Source: Lichenostomus cassidix (Eukaryota; Chordata; Aves; Passeriformes; Meliphagidae). Taken from it: a DNA stretch of 64,000 bases. The translations under genes were made by a program, and so were the position numbers. Below the pieces are notes generated by a model. That model was not told the origin of the DNA. It ran no database searches and saw nothing but the letters and a program-made list of their open reading frames with translations. Below, one piece after another: positions 12,426 through 23,990 of this stretch; the stretch's first letter is position 1; every line of letters starts with the position of its first letter. The stretch spans positions 3,906,001 to 3,970,000 of the forward strand of contig CM039196.1 in the NCBI GenBank assembly GCA_008360975.2, written 5' to 3'.

Positions 12426-13309
12426 TCCAAGGAATCAAAGAACTCAGTCTCGTGATACGAAGTCTTGCAAGACTTGGGCAAGGAAGGAAGTCGGGGGGAA
12501 AAAAAAATGTCACGTGGCTCCAAAAAGTTCAGCTCACCCCACAACTTCACATGAAACCTCAGCAGAAAAAGGGAACAGCCACGAATGCCTTGATGCAGTT
12601 TCTGTGCTTTTGAACACAGTATTATTCCCTCTGTGTATCCCTTTTCCAATCAATCCATATCCAGTCCATTGCTGACAGAACTGTTGTTTTCAGCTGTTCA
12701 GAGTTATTTAAAACAAAGGTGAACACTACTACAGATGGCCACAGTTCCAAAACACATCATATTTGTGTGCAGATTATTTTCAGTCTTTGGTTACTTGAGC
12801 CTAGGTTGAGCAAGAGCCTGCCATCTGATTTCACTTCATTTTAAAGACAAAAAGCTGGAATATGAACTTAATACTGAAATTTCCAGCTGTTCTACCACTG
12901 GCAAGATTCTATTTTGGGATGGGAACCTAAACCACAAACTACCAGGGAATTTGATTATATCTCAACTGGGGAGCCCAGCAAATTCAAAAATGTAACATAA
13001 CCCAAACTTTGAATAAGCTGAAATTTCTGTTCTGGACGAAGCACAAGGTGTTGGCTGCAACCTGTGAAACACTTGATCCAACTCTGGATTTCAGAGCTGT
13101 AACCTGAAATGATCATATGAAAACCTTTAGAATATGCAAAACTCTAAGTCAGAAGTGCCTGTAGATCTCAAATCTCCCAGGATCACTGAGAAGGACTCGT
13201 TATTTCCTGAGGGTTTACCTGTGTGTGCTCGTCTCACATCTCCCCCCGGGGCTGTTTTCACTTCAAGATTTCCAGGGATACAGTTCATCTTCTCGGGGAA
13301 TCACCTGGT

Positions 13310-13400
13310 TGTGGAAGGTGTCCCTGCCCATGGCAGGGAGGTGGAATGAGATGAGCTTGAAGCTCCCTTCCAAGCCAAACCCTTCTGGGATGATCCTGCC
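13310..13400 (+). mobile_element. CR1 tail fragment
   Basis: TGGAAGGTGTCCCTGCCCAT to CTTCCAAGCCAAACCCTTCT is a forward CR1 end. Confidence 0.7.
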
Positions 13401-13924
13401 ACTCCCACTCGTTGTCACTGTATCTCCACATCCAACATTACATCATTGACCATAATTTGCAGTGACAAAGGGACGCCGCAGTTAAAGTCATTACCCTGAA
13501 CTGAGAGCGTTGTCTGGCTTCATTTAATCTGTGTCATCTACCAGAAAGGCACAGCAATGAATGCACACAAAAATCATTACACAAAATAATTCAGCAGGAG
13601 CCATAGCGGGATGGGTAACCAGCAAAGGGAGCCTCCAACCTCTTCTTTTGGTTTTATTTCTTTTAAAGAATCCTCTGTCTGCTGGCAGTAAAGCTGCCCA
13701 ACCTCATAGGTGGTGTGGGATATTTTAGGGGATGTTGGGATGATGGTAATTTACCACAGCCTGGGCAAGAAAGGTTATTAAAATGAAATGAGGAGAACAA
13801 CGTAGAGATAAAAATAAAGGATTGAGACCCAGGACAAAACCTCATAAAGGCAAATAACCTACAAAACACAGGGCTAAGAGAGCAGGGATTGAACATTCCA
13901 GATGCCTCAGTGCATTCAAATCCA

Positions 13925-14025
13925 GGTTGGAGTGTGGAAGGTGTCCCTGCTCATGTCAGGGAGTGGACTGAGATGAACTTTAAGGTCCCTTCCAACCCAA
14001 ACCATTCAGGGATTCTGTGATCCTT
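13925..14025 (+). mobile_element. CR1 tail fragment
   Basis: GTGTGGAAGGTGTCCCTGCT to CAACCCAAACCATTCAGGGA and GATTCTGTGATCC is a forward CR1 end. Confidence 0.75.
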
Positions 14026-15194
14026 GCATTTCAGCTTCCACTTTTGCTGCCAGCAGAGACAGCTGCACAGTGGTTGGACACCACAGAAGCTTTTTTAGTG
14101 GCTAAGGAAAGGGAAGCATCCCACACAGTCCCACCTCCAACACCACTGTCCCAGCAGGCTGTGGCCTTTCACAGGATCCCCTCCAAAAATCCCTCATTTT
14201 CTTTTCCACTGGAATAAACACCAGAGAAGCTTCTTTGCACCCTGTATCCCATCCACTGCCAAGAGACAGAGAGATATCCTGAACAGGCCTGGGAGCTGCA
14301 GCCAGAGGCATCCCAGGGATGCTCCTGCCACCCATCTGAGCAGCTCCTGCCATGGGGAAGAGGAAAGAACAGGGCTCCAGACCATGCTGTGATCCCGAGG
14401 GAAACACCAGCAGGAGTGCTTGGCTCTCCCAGGAGTCCAGCTAAGAGAAGTCAGTGATAAAATGCTTCTCCCCAGCACTGACCTAGTTCTCTTATCAGAG
14501 CTAACAGGGAAGTAGCAATCTGGTCAGAGCTGCTGCCCCAACCCGCTGGATTCCTCTCTCGCTTGAAGGTTACATGCCAGCTTTTTCCAGGCCATATTCC
14601 CGAGATACATTAGAAGCTTTTCTCTTTTTTGGGCAAAGGTTGGTGGTTATGAACAGGAAAAGAGCTCTTCCCCAGCACAGCTTCATGAAATTCTCATCAA
14701 ATCACCACCAGATCTCAGCATTCCCAAGTAACCTTTTTCTAACAAAGTGGTCACAGCAGAAAAATATCGTATTTTCAACTCTATTTTCTGCTACAACTCA
14801 AAGCAATCAAATCTGCCTAAATGCAATAATTTATTTCATAAGTTTCTATGTGTGTGAAGCTATATTTGTGAGGAGCTCACCATATACTCAGACGTGAAAC
14901 TCAGTCCCTACCCAGGATTCATCTGTTCTCTCCGATAGTGGATTTAAGGAGGAGTCAAGCAGACAGCAGCTCCCAGGTGTTGGGAGCCTAAAGCATGGAA
15001 AGAACAACACCTGCAGGATTTCCCATTCTGCTGCAGTCAAGAAGAGGTGCAGACATGAATAGAACTCAATTAACATGGTGATTTCTAAGCACAGTTCCTG
15101 GGAAGCTCCAGTGGACATTACTGGAAATGTTACCTTGCTTCTCCTTGCTTAATGGGATCATTCCTTAAAAAATGACCAGAAGATTTAGTGAAAG

Positions 15195-15515
15195 TAGAAA
15201 TCCCAGAATAGTTTGGATTGGAATGGACCTTAAAGCTCATCCAGTTCTTACTCCTGACATGAGCAAGGACACCTTCCACTATCCCAGGTTGCTCCCTGTG
15301 CCAGGGCCTCCCCACCCTCACAGCCAAGAATTCCAATATCCCATCTAACCCTCTGGCAGGGAGAAGCCATTCCCTCTTGTCCTGTCACTCCATCTCTTAT
15401 CCCAAGTCCCTCTCCAGCTCCTTTGGAGCCCCTCTGGGCACTGGAAGGGGCTCTAAGGTCTCGCTGGAGCTTCTCCAGATGAACACCCCCAGCTCTCCCA
15501 GCCTGGCCCAATCCC
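15195..15515 (-). mobile_element. CR1 LINE 3' fragment
   Basis: TCCCAGAATAGTTTGGATTG, then CCAGGGCCTCCCCACCCTCA and CATTCCCTCTTGTCCTGTCA mark a reversed CR1. It closely resembles the copy at 9957-10400 but has an internal deletion. Confidence 0.8.
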
Positions 15516-17106
15516 TGAAGGAATTGAGAAGCTGTTTTCTAGTCCTCAATTACAACATCCCATGACATCCACAAGGAAGAAATTCTACACAGTAAAGGTG
15601 TTTTAAGTGATAAACAGCCTCACAGACAAAAAGCTGCAGGTCCCAGTTCTTCCAGAGCACTGCACCATCAGAGAGCCATGACCTGCAGAACCCCCTGCTC
15701 CAAACACCAAATTAACTGGGACACAAATTCCTCCTGACTCCAGAATAAGGCAGAAACAACAGACCAGCACAACCAAGGCTCCCAAAGAGCCTGGCCAAGA
15801 GTGAGTCAGACTGACCAAGCCAGGAGCAGTGCTCTCCACATGACCCTGCCTGACCACAGCGGCTCCAAGCTCTGCTGGACCGAGCACAGCACCCAGAGCC
15901 TGCGGAGAAGCCGGAGCTGCCTTGTCCCCAAGGCCTTGTCCCCTTTGTCCCTTGTGACCCAGGAGCAGCAGGATGGCCAAGTGCAACAGCAGCACCTCCT
16001 AGACTGACACCACAGCCACACAGCTCCTGCTGTAACAGCAAACAGGATGGGCTGGAGAACATCTCAGGTAGGCTGGAGATACAGCAGAGAGCAGCATGGT
16101 TTGTCACACTGGAATTTTGAGTGGTCACACTCTGCTCCAAAAAGTGATAAGGAGCTTGGCTGGCACATCCTGAGCAACAGCTTCACCCAAATGCTGAGCC
16201 AAATCAGAGATTCTTCCCCTTCTCAACAACACCCACCCAACAGGTGAGGCACCCACACTGAACTGCTTTCAATGTCCTCAAAATAACCCCAACAATGGTT
16301 AATTGTCAAAGACAAGACAACATCCTCACCCCAGGATGTGGGAGGCTCGGGCAGGACAACGCCAACATCTCGGATTTTAATGCAGTACAAACAAGCTGCA
16401 AAACGAATCTCAATGCTCCCAGTTGGAACTGGCGTGTGTTTCTCCACATTTCCATTTGCTGTCCTGCCAGCTCTTCTGGCCAAGCAGCCTATAATTCCAA
16501 GAGCACCATTGTCATTCCGTCCCGTTTCCGTAACGTGCAATTTGAAATCAGGGCTGGGGGAGGGAGGACAGGGCTGGAAGAGGCTGAAACTCAAATCCAG
16601 ATAGTTCAATCTGCTAACTTGATTTTACATCCCTATCTCGTGGTGCCAATTACATTCCCCCCCAAACATCTGTTTTAGCAGAGGCTTCCAAGTTCAAGCA
16701 CATTTCTTCTGTCCTACAGATGTTCTTTGTCACTGACCTGTCATGGGATGACGCTGAGAGGGCACAACCTGGTGTCAAACCCTGAGTGTGACCAAAGAAC
16801 CCAAAAATTAACTTAGGGAAGTAGATTTAGTCTATTAAGGAGCTTTAATAAACATGCCTGCTACGCTGTGAAGAAAGATTTCATATCCAAGAAGGGAAAA
16901 CATCTTCCCACCCCTGTCCTTGCCACTTCCACAGCACCACCTCCACCTCTGAGCTTCCCTGACAGGGAGAATCACACCCACCTCAACACACACTGGGCAA
17001 AGGCTGATTCCTTGGGGAATTCTTGGACCTGCAGGTGGCTGCTCTCAGCTGGAGAACTGGTTTCCAGTGAAGAATTACAGCCTGCTGACCTTTAAGCTTT
17101 ACTTAC

Positions 17107-17279
17107 CTGTCGGCTTGACAGTCACGTTGCTGCACGTGCAACCCACACTTCCAGTCCTTTGGGAATCCCTGTGGCATTTCCAGCAGCTCCAGAGGAGCCC
17201 AGCCAAAACAACAGGCAGGATTACACCCAGATAAGCCCAGCTGGTTTTTATGGGAGCTTTCAGAGCACTTAAGAATTCC
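17107..17279 (-). CDS. CORO1C: Candidate alternative exon within CORO1C intron 1 (N-terminally extended isoform)
   Basis: A strong donor, ACAG|GTAAGT, ends this stretch at 17107, and a plausible acceptor (TCTACTCAG) precedes 17279. The 173-nt interval has one frame open throughout, ending in phase 1 (NVTVKPT plus one base). Joined to the coronin exon at 5849, the split codon gives GAC, then ACG ATG, so the frame runs straight into MRRVVRQ. No in-frame ATG is present, so translation would have to begin in a further upstream exon, or the exon is part of a 5'UTR. Mammalian CORO1C is known to have isoforms extended at the N-terminus by an alternative exon. That this is the avian equivalent is inference, because I cannot align the extension. 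A hydrophobic run (about residues 12-30 of the frame) may be incidental. Confidence 0.35.
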
Positions 17280-18116
17280 CTGAGTAGAGCAGAAGATCGA
17301 TGTGGCAAAGCGTGGATACAAAGAGCAAAAAGATAACCTTTACCCCCAAAAGAAACATCAGGGAGCCAAGGGAAGAGCAGGGAGATAACCCCAGGGCAGC
17401 CTGACCCTAACTAGGGCTGCCCATCTTTAAACAGCAGTACCTTAACACCACACAGAACAAATTGTTCCAGAAAGGAGCAATTTTCCTGGCACTGGCCAGG
17501 AAAAAAAGATGCTGGAAGCACAGCAACACTGAGCTAGAAGAGTTTTCTGCCCACCCTTCAGGCTGTGCTAAAGCAGAATGTATTTCAGAGGAATGTCTGG
17601 CAACTTGTGTTTGCCTAAGCTGGCTCAGGATTCCTCTCCTGCCTTGCAAATTGATCTCAGCAGATCCAAAAATTCAAATACACCTTAAAAAATATCCCTG
17701 AAAACTTAAAAAAAAAAAAGAAAAAAAAAGTAATACACCTCCTGTTCTGAACGAGACAGTTTTGGGCCTCCAAGCTATGGTATCATTAACATAATCACTG
17801 CAGAAAGGAATGAAGTAAAAAATTAAGAGTTGAAAAGTGTGACAATGGTCATTTATCCACATGTACACATCCCAGCAGGTGTAAAACAACTCCTCATAGC
17901 AGTACATGCTAGAAGTATTCCCAGCCTGAGTAAAACGTGTAACCTCACATTTCAAACTTGGAAAGAAGGATACCAATCTGTTTTACACAGGTATGATGAA
18001 AAATGCCAAGGAAATGCCAAGCAGACACCCTGAGTCAGCTGGAGGATCCAGATTCCAGCAGGAAGCAACAAACCATGAAGGCTTTCAAAGTATTTAAAGT
18101 GAAAAAGGGGAAAAAG

Positions 18117-18137
18117 AAAAAAAAAAAAAAAAAAAAG
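18117..18137. repeat. Poly(A) homopolymer
   Basis: An uninterrupted A-run of about 20 bases on the plus strand in CORO1C intron 1, with no recognisable element attached. Confidence 0.85.
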
Positions 18138-18384
18138 CAACTCCAGGAGGTAATTCCAGCCCTGAGCAGGTGCCTGAGCATTGAGCCTTTGCTGATGACA
18201 ATCTTCCCTATCAAGCCATCATCTGCCCAGCATGGCCAGTTTGCCCAGTTCCCAAGGGACATGCTGCTTACTACAGATTGAATTTGTTACTGCCTGCTAA
18301 TCCCTGGAGCTGCTAATTACACCCATTATCAGTTTGTCCAGCATCCAGATCTGGCACACTGTAGGATGTCGAGTCCCTGTCAGA

Positions 18385-18660
18385 TTTACGGACTGGTTTG
18401 GGTTGGAAGGGAGCTGAAAGCTCATCCAGTTCCACCCCTGCCATGGGCAGGGACACCTTTCACTATCCCAGGGTGCTCCAAACCTCATCCAGCCTGGCTT
18501 TGGACACTTCCAGGGATCCAGGGGCAGCCACAGCTTCTTGGGGCAACCTGTGCCAGGGCCTCACCACCCTTACAGGGAAGAAATTCTTCCTTATCTCTGA
18601 CTCAAATTTCCCCTCTTTCAGTGTGAGTCCATTGCTCCTTGTCCTGTCACAACAGTTCCA
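18385..18660 (-). mobile_element. CR1 LINE 3' fragment
   Basis: TGGTTTGGGTTGGAAGGGAG, then CCATGGGCAGGGACACCTTT and CAGGGGCAGCCACAGCTTCT mark a reversed CR1 3' end. Confidence 0.8.
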
Positions 18661-21600
18661 GACGAAGGAATGCTTGGGAATGGGATGCTACCAAATGTGC
18701 TGCTTTAATACTGCAGATTTTTATGTTTATTTGGGAGAAACAATGGATTTTCAAGGACTCCGGAACATGGTCTCTATGGCAACTATATGCAGAACCAGGG
18801 GGAAGGGAGGGGAAGTTCCCATATTTCCAAATACTCAAATAATTCTGTTCTGAAGTCCATTTCCCAAGGATTATTTATACCAGGAGCTGCAGGTGCAATG
18901 CACTGCCCAGGTTCATACAGGGATGCAAACAAGGAGCAGCTTCAGGCACACCATTCCCATGGAGTTTTACGAAATCCTGCTCAGACACACCTGCTAAAAA
19001 CGCAGAAATGGCTGCCTTAATATTCAGCTCAGAGGAATTATTACCTATGTGCTTGTTCCTACATAGATGGCAGCCAAAATCTGGAAAACCACAGGGAAAG
19101 CCTGGTCCTTCCCAAAGGGAACACTTGGCCTCAAGCACAGCTCAGCAACACCCCAAGGAGAGCTGTGAGCTCATCTCAGCATCAGGCTGAGCCTTAATCA
19201 CTTCAAGTCAGATCCCACCACTGGTTTATTTCCATTGCTCTTTCAAATTCAATTATTAAAAAAGGAAAACAAGACAAACCTAATTATGCTGGGCTGAGAG
19301 GCCCAGCTCAATGTCAGAGCCACTGCAACTTCTCCCACCGAGAGCCAGACCTCAAACGTCATCACAGGCTCAGCAAAAAGCAGATTAGAGATCACTTATT
19401 GTTATCACCAGCAAAACATGGACTGAGACAAAGCCAGGGATGTTGAAGGAGCGAAGTCCTTTCTCCAGTGCAGGCAATTCTACAACTAAGTCATCAGCAC
19501 AGAGGAGAAATGGTCCAAAAATCCATGTTTTTTCACCTCCAGAAGAAGGAGATATCTTCTATCCACCACAAGCACATCAGCAGCCTTCAAAAAAACACAG
19601 GTTTTCCCCTTTGGAGGCAGTAGCAGAGGACATTTTCAGTATTTCTCTGTCAAGTTCCTGACCTACAGAGCAGGATTTGTATGTTTTTGGGATGTTCCAT
19701 CACAAAATCCTCTTCCATTTGAGGAGCACTTTCTGACCTGTTAGGAAGGTGGATCACCAAGGGATCACCTCTGTCTTATTGGCATCAGGAATTCCATGGG
19801 AAAAATAAATTATCCACTTGCCCAACAGCCACCTTCTACTTTCCAGCTACATCATTACCTCCAGCCATTAATCCTGATTGGATTTATATTCCCTGCACAA
19901 ACCCACGAGCACAACTAATGGCTGGTGATACAACTAATGGCTGATATATTCCATTAGGATCCTCTCCAGACAGTTTGCTCCTCGAAGGACAAGCCCTGCA
20001 AAGCTGCCAGTGGGACCTGGGGCAGCTGAGCAGTTCTGTGTCACGCTGGTATTGCACATGCCTATGTGTGGTTTGAGATGAGAAAAGCCACAAAAAGTCA
20101 CGTACTGAACAGTTATAACCTCAAAAAGAAACAATAATCCATTTTTTTTGCGCTGTTACTCACAGAAGGGAAAGCAGAACAAAGCAATCCTATTAGCAGA
20201 GAGAAAGAAAGGGCCCAGTAAACAATTCCCAACCATACTGGTGGTAGCCAACACATCCAGAAAAATGGACTTTTCCCTGATGCTTTCCTGAGTCACTCAG
20301 CTAAGCCTAAAACCTTTTGCTGCTTCATTTCAACTTGGTGTTCACCACCACCTGCAACTGAGCACAACATGACAAAAACCCTGCAGTTCACATCCTGCCA
20401 GCCCAAAGCCACCAACAGCCTGACTTTTCACACAAGGCTCCTGGAGCTGACTAAACTGAAGCTCTAAGCAGTTCCTAATCAGACCAATTTCAGAGTTACC
20501 CACCAGAATACGCCAGCCCAAAAATACTAAGCAGGGGAGACTACAGGGAGCGAGTTAGAAGAGAGCACAGACATTTAATTCTTGTTCCTATGCCCTGCAA
20601 AGGCTTAAACTGGGGCACTTCAAATCCTCAGTGAGTTTCTGTTCCAACACATCCTCGGAGAAGGGCTGAGATTATCACAAAAGCCTCAGCAAAACAAAAA
20701 TCAAAACAAACAAACCCAGACTTTAAAAGTCAAGTGAAAATGTGCCTGTGAGCTTGCCCAAGAGGACATTCCTGGCCCTGGGAGTGGTGCACTGATGACC
20801 TCACCGAGCTGCAAACTCAGGCCAGGAAGTGTTTTGCTCATGTCTTCAGAAAAGGAAGTTGGCATCCCAGGGATATTCCTCGGAATCGATCACCAAATTA
20901 AACCCAGGAACATAAATCCCTTCCCCATCACAACGCAACGTTTGGGTTTAATGAGCCATTTTATGAAGCCACAGTTAAAGTCTGATGTTGGACGTGGCCA
21001 CCACGATGTCACCGAGGGCAGAGCTCGGCACCCTGTGCTCCATCACCCAGGGAAAAGCTGATATTTCCCCCTTCTGCGCATTCCTCCTCATTGCCATTAA
21101 ACTGAATCCCTGCCTTTCGCTTGGAGTGAATCCCAGAAGTGACAGATGCAATAAGCATGAAGATTTCACTTGAAAAAATCCAATGATGTTTGAAAAGACA
21201 GCTCGGGAGAAGACCGAGCAATGCCAACACAGAACACAAATGCTGATTAAAGCAATCTGGATAAAAGGCTACAAGTGACCATTGAAAAATTACTATGATG
21301 AAGTGCTGTATTAAAACAAACACCGAGCAAATGCTGCCTGAGTGTGTCAGGTCTTACTGGGGCTACCGAAAACACAGAAAATCACATCTACCCAAAATAA
21401 ACAGGCATTGCCACAAAAGTATTTGATCTTCTACCTCTGTGTACACAGTCCTTAGCAAACACCACTATTAACCGCAATAAAACCTTCCTGCAAGCACACA
21501 GCCATCTGGTTTTCCCCCCCTCCTTGAGCAGAAAAGATGATTCAATGCTCGTTATTTCCAATGAAAATGGAATAAACCCTCTCCTGCCTCCCGCACACGA

Positions 21601-22284
21601 CACCCGCTGCTTTCCCCACATCCAAACACGCTTCTCCCAGGACACGCTGTGCCAGTTCACACCATTTTCCCACACTCCAGAGCTTGCCTCGTGCATGCCA
21701 TGGAGGGAAGAGGATGGCGCCAGGTAATTTGGGAACAGCCTGGCCTAAAATTAACACGAAATCGGGAAATTCGGCAGCGAACTGAAAAATCAGCCGCAGC
21801 CTGGTATGTTCAGAACATCCCTCTCTGATTCTGCCACCGTCCTTGGTCGTGCTCCCAGTAATCCCCACACACATCTGCACGAGCAGACATGCTCAGGCCA
21901 ACTCCAGCTGCTAAAAAAACCCCAACCCTAACGCATATCACTTATCTTCAACAATAAAACTGCTTCCACCCGGCTTACTTTTGTTTTCCGGCACCTTTCA
22001 CTGCCTTTTTTTATTTTCTTTTTTTTTTTTTTTTCAGAGCCTGTCTCCTGTGCAGTCAGTCAGTTATGGCATCACATTGTCTGGCTGGAGGTCCTACAGC
22101 TGAATCTCTGTGCAGTGGTGTCAGACACCTTCCTGTGTGTCCAAGATCTTCCTGCATTCCATGAGCAGAATCGGTGGGAATTTCATAAAGCACAGGTATG
22201 ATTAAGGACTAACCTTTAAATCCCAGCCTTTTGCACATCACTGGTAAACAATGTGGCTTCCTGCATAGGAAAACAAAGCCCAGG

Positions 22285-22375
22285 GATATCTGCCCACGGC
22301 AAAGGGATGGGATGAGATGGTGCTTTAAGGTCCTTTCCAACCCAAACCATTCTGGGATCCCCTGATGACTCCATG
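22285..22375 (+). mobile_element. CR1 tail fragment
   Basis: ATGGTGCTTTAAGGTCCTTT then CCAACCCAAACCATTCTGGG is a forward CR1 end just left of the CORO1C CpG island. Confidence 0.75.
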
Positions 22376-22609
22376 ACATGTCACACAGCCCAGGACTCCA
22401 CACATCTCCCGCACAGCCTGGAAAGAGCCACTAATAACGGCGTGACAAGGACCTGCTCTACAGGAGCCTCGGGAATATAAACCCAAACTAAACCCCCATC
22501 AGGGCGCTCATCTTTTGTCCTCTGCCACGGTGCACGGCGGGGACGGGCGCTCCGGGGGCGAAACACGCCGGTGGCACCGAGCGGCTGCTGCATCGCCGGG
22601 CGAAAAAGA

Positions 22610-22655
22610 AGAAATAAAAAAATATTTTTAAAAAAAGGAAAAAAAAAAAAGGAAA
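22610..22655. repeat. A-rich tract within the CORO1C CpG island region
   Basis: AT-only runs (AAATAAAAAAATATTTTTAA and further A-runs) sit between highly CpG-rich segments on the minus-strand 3' side of the presumed first exon. Confidence 0.8.
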
Positions 22656-23043
22656 ACGTGCGGAACAAAAGCCCCCAGCGCTGTCCCCGCCGCGGCATCA
22701 GGTGCGCGGCGGGAGCGCCCGGCGCCGCCGCCCCGCCCCGGGCTTGCCCTGCCCGGCGGCCCCGGCCGGATGCGGATGCGGCGGCGACCCCGCGCCGCTG
22801 CCTAATAAGGAGGGAGCGGGGAGCGGCCGGGGCCGAGGCGGTGCGGTGCGGGGAGGGCGCTGCCGCCGCGGGCCCCGCGCTGACAGCGGCCGCCGCCTCA
22901 CGGAGGGCTCGGCGGCCCCGCGCGGGAAGGGCCCGCCCGGCCGGACCCCCGCCCTGCCCGGCGCCCTCCCGCGGGCACCGCGCCGCCCGCTCGGCCGCAG
23001 CCCCGCTTCCCGGTGCTCCCCGGTTCTCCTCGCTCGCTCTCAC

Positions 23044-23165
23044 CGCCCCCGAGCCGCACCGCGATCCCGAGCCGCCTCCCGCGTCCGCTCCTCAGCCCGG
23101 CGGAGCCGCCGCCTCCGCCTCCTCCTCCGCCCGCCGCCGCCGCCCGACTGAGCGCCGCGGGGCGG
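23044..23165 (-). other. CORO1C: Probable CORO1C non-coding first exon (ends approximate)
   Basis: Inside the CpG island the minus strand has a donor-like GGGGGCG|GTGAGAGC after position 23044. The sequence upstream of it (to about 23165) is extremely GC rich with CGG runs, as in coronin 5'UTR exons. The standard start codon is in exon 2, so exon 1 would be untranslated. Other donor-like GTGAG sites exist in the island (for example near 22909), and no TSS can be read directly, so the boundaries are a best guess. Confidence 0.4.
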
Positions 23166-23406
23166 GGCGGGGCAGAGCGGCCGCGGGACACGCCTCCGGC
23201 GGAGACCACGCCCCGAATGACACTCCCCCCGCTCAGGTACCGCCCCTCCCTCCCGGCCCGGCGGTGGGCGGGGCGACAGCGTGAGTGGCGGCCCAGCCAG
23301 CCAATGGCAGCGCGGCAATCGCCACCACGCGCGGTCGCGCGCTCTCAGGCCCCGCCCCGCCGCCCCTCAGCGGCGGCTGGAGGGCGGGAGGGCATGAGGG
23401 GCTGAG

Positions 23407-23990
23407 GGGTCGATAGTGTCCGCCCTGAGGGACCGGCCGTGTCCTCCCTGGGGCACCACCCTTGTCCACCCTGAGGGACCGGCCGTGTCCTCCCTGGGGC
23501 ACCACCCCTGTCCGCCCTGAGGGGCCGGCCGTGTCCTCCCTGAGGGACCACTCCTGTCCGCTCTGAGGGACTGGCCGTGTCCTCCCTGGAGAACCAATCC
23601 TGTCCGCCCTGAGGGACCGGCCGTGTCCTCCCTGGGGGACCACTCCTGTCCGCCCTGAGGGACCGATGGTGTCCTCCCTGAGGGACCGGCCATGTCCTCC
23701 CTGAGGGACCAGTGCTGTCCGCCCTGAGGGACTGGCCGTGTCCCTCCTGGGGATCAGTCGTCTCATGCCTGAGGGATCGGCCGTGCCTGCCCTGAGGGAT
23801 CGGTCATGGAATCCCTGAGGGATCGGTCAGGTCATCCCTGAGGGACGGGTCATGTCCTCCCTGAGGGATCGGCCGTGTCTGCCCTGAGGGATCGATCATG
23901 TCATCCCTGAGGGACGGATCGTCTCATCCCTGAGGGATCGGTCATGTCCTCCCTGAGGGATCGGTCATGTCTGCCCTGAGGGATGAGAGG
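23407..23990. repeat. 23-bp minisatellite, about 25 copies
   Basis: The unit is 23 bp, built around CCTCCCTGAGGGACCGG followed by a short variable part ending in TGT, repeated about 25 times. The left half shows a two-unit (46-bp) higher-order alternation of a GGCCGTGT type and an ACC(A/C)CTCCTGT type. The right half shifts to a GGATCGGTCATGT type. Because 23 is not a multiple of three and few units contain stops, all minus-strand frames stay open for long stretches, producing spurious proteins of period 23 residues. It begins about 100 bp upstream of the CCAAT-containing CORO1C promoter and is likely length-variable between individuals. Confidence 0.95.

Larger units (their letters stand above)
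6566..17106. other. CORO1C intron 1, proximal part: no gene seen
   Basis: Apart from the CR1 fragments listed and a CCT-rich simple stretch near 9841-9880, this is unique-looking intronic sequence. Open frames lack codon bias, splice context or family similarity. Confidence 0.6.
17280..22499. other. CORO1C intron 1, distal part: no further gene seen
   Basis: It holds the CR1 copies at 18385 and 22285, A-runs at about 17707-17729 and 18117-18137, and a T-run at about 22018-22034. Nothing else can be supported. Confidence 0.55.
22500..23400 (-). promoter_or_regulatory. CORO1C: CpG island, presumed CORO1C promoter
   Basis: About 0.9 kb is very rich in G+C and CpG, with GC boxes (GGGGCGGGGC-like, near 23160 and 23265-23275) and a CCAAT box at 23301-23305 on the plus strand (ATTGG on the minus strand). 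It is the only large island between the CORO1C coding exon and the next gene, and it faces the right way. An A-rich tract (22610-22655) abuts its left part. Long open frames across the island on both strands are composition artefacts. Confidence 0.8.

Noticed and set aside
17103..17321. Second frame through the 17.1-kb candidate exon (ending CQADR)
   Set aside because: Its phase at the donor does not lead into the coronin reading frame, whereas the other frame does.
22381..23043. 220-residue minus and 237-residue plus open frames in the CORO1C CpG island
   Set aside because: Ala/Arg/Pro-rich composition on both strands at once reflects GC content. There is no splice or family support.
23233..23766. 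Long minus-strand open frame with a 23-residue repeat (SGRT and PQGGHGRSL units)
   Set aside because: It is the 23-bp minisatellite read in frame. Several frames are equally open and the units vary without codon constraint.
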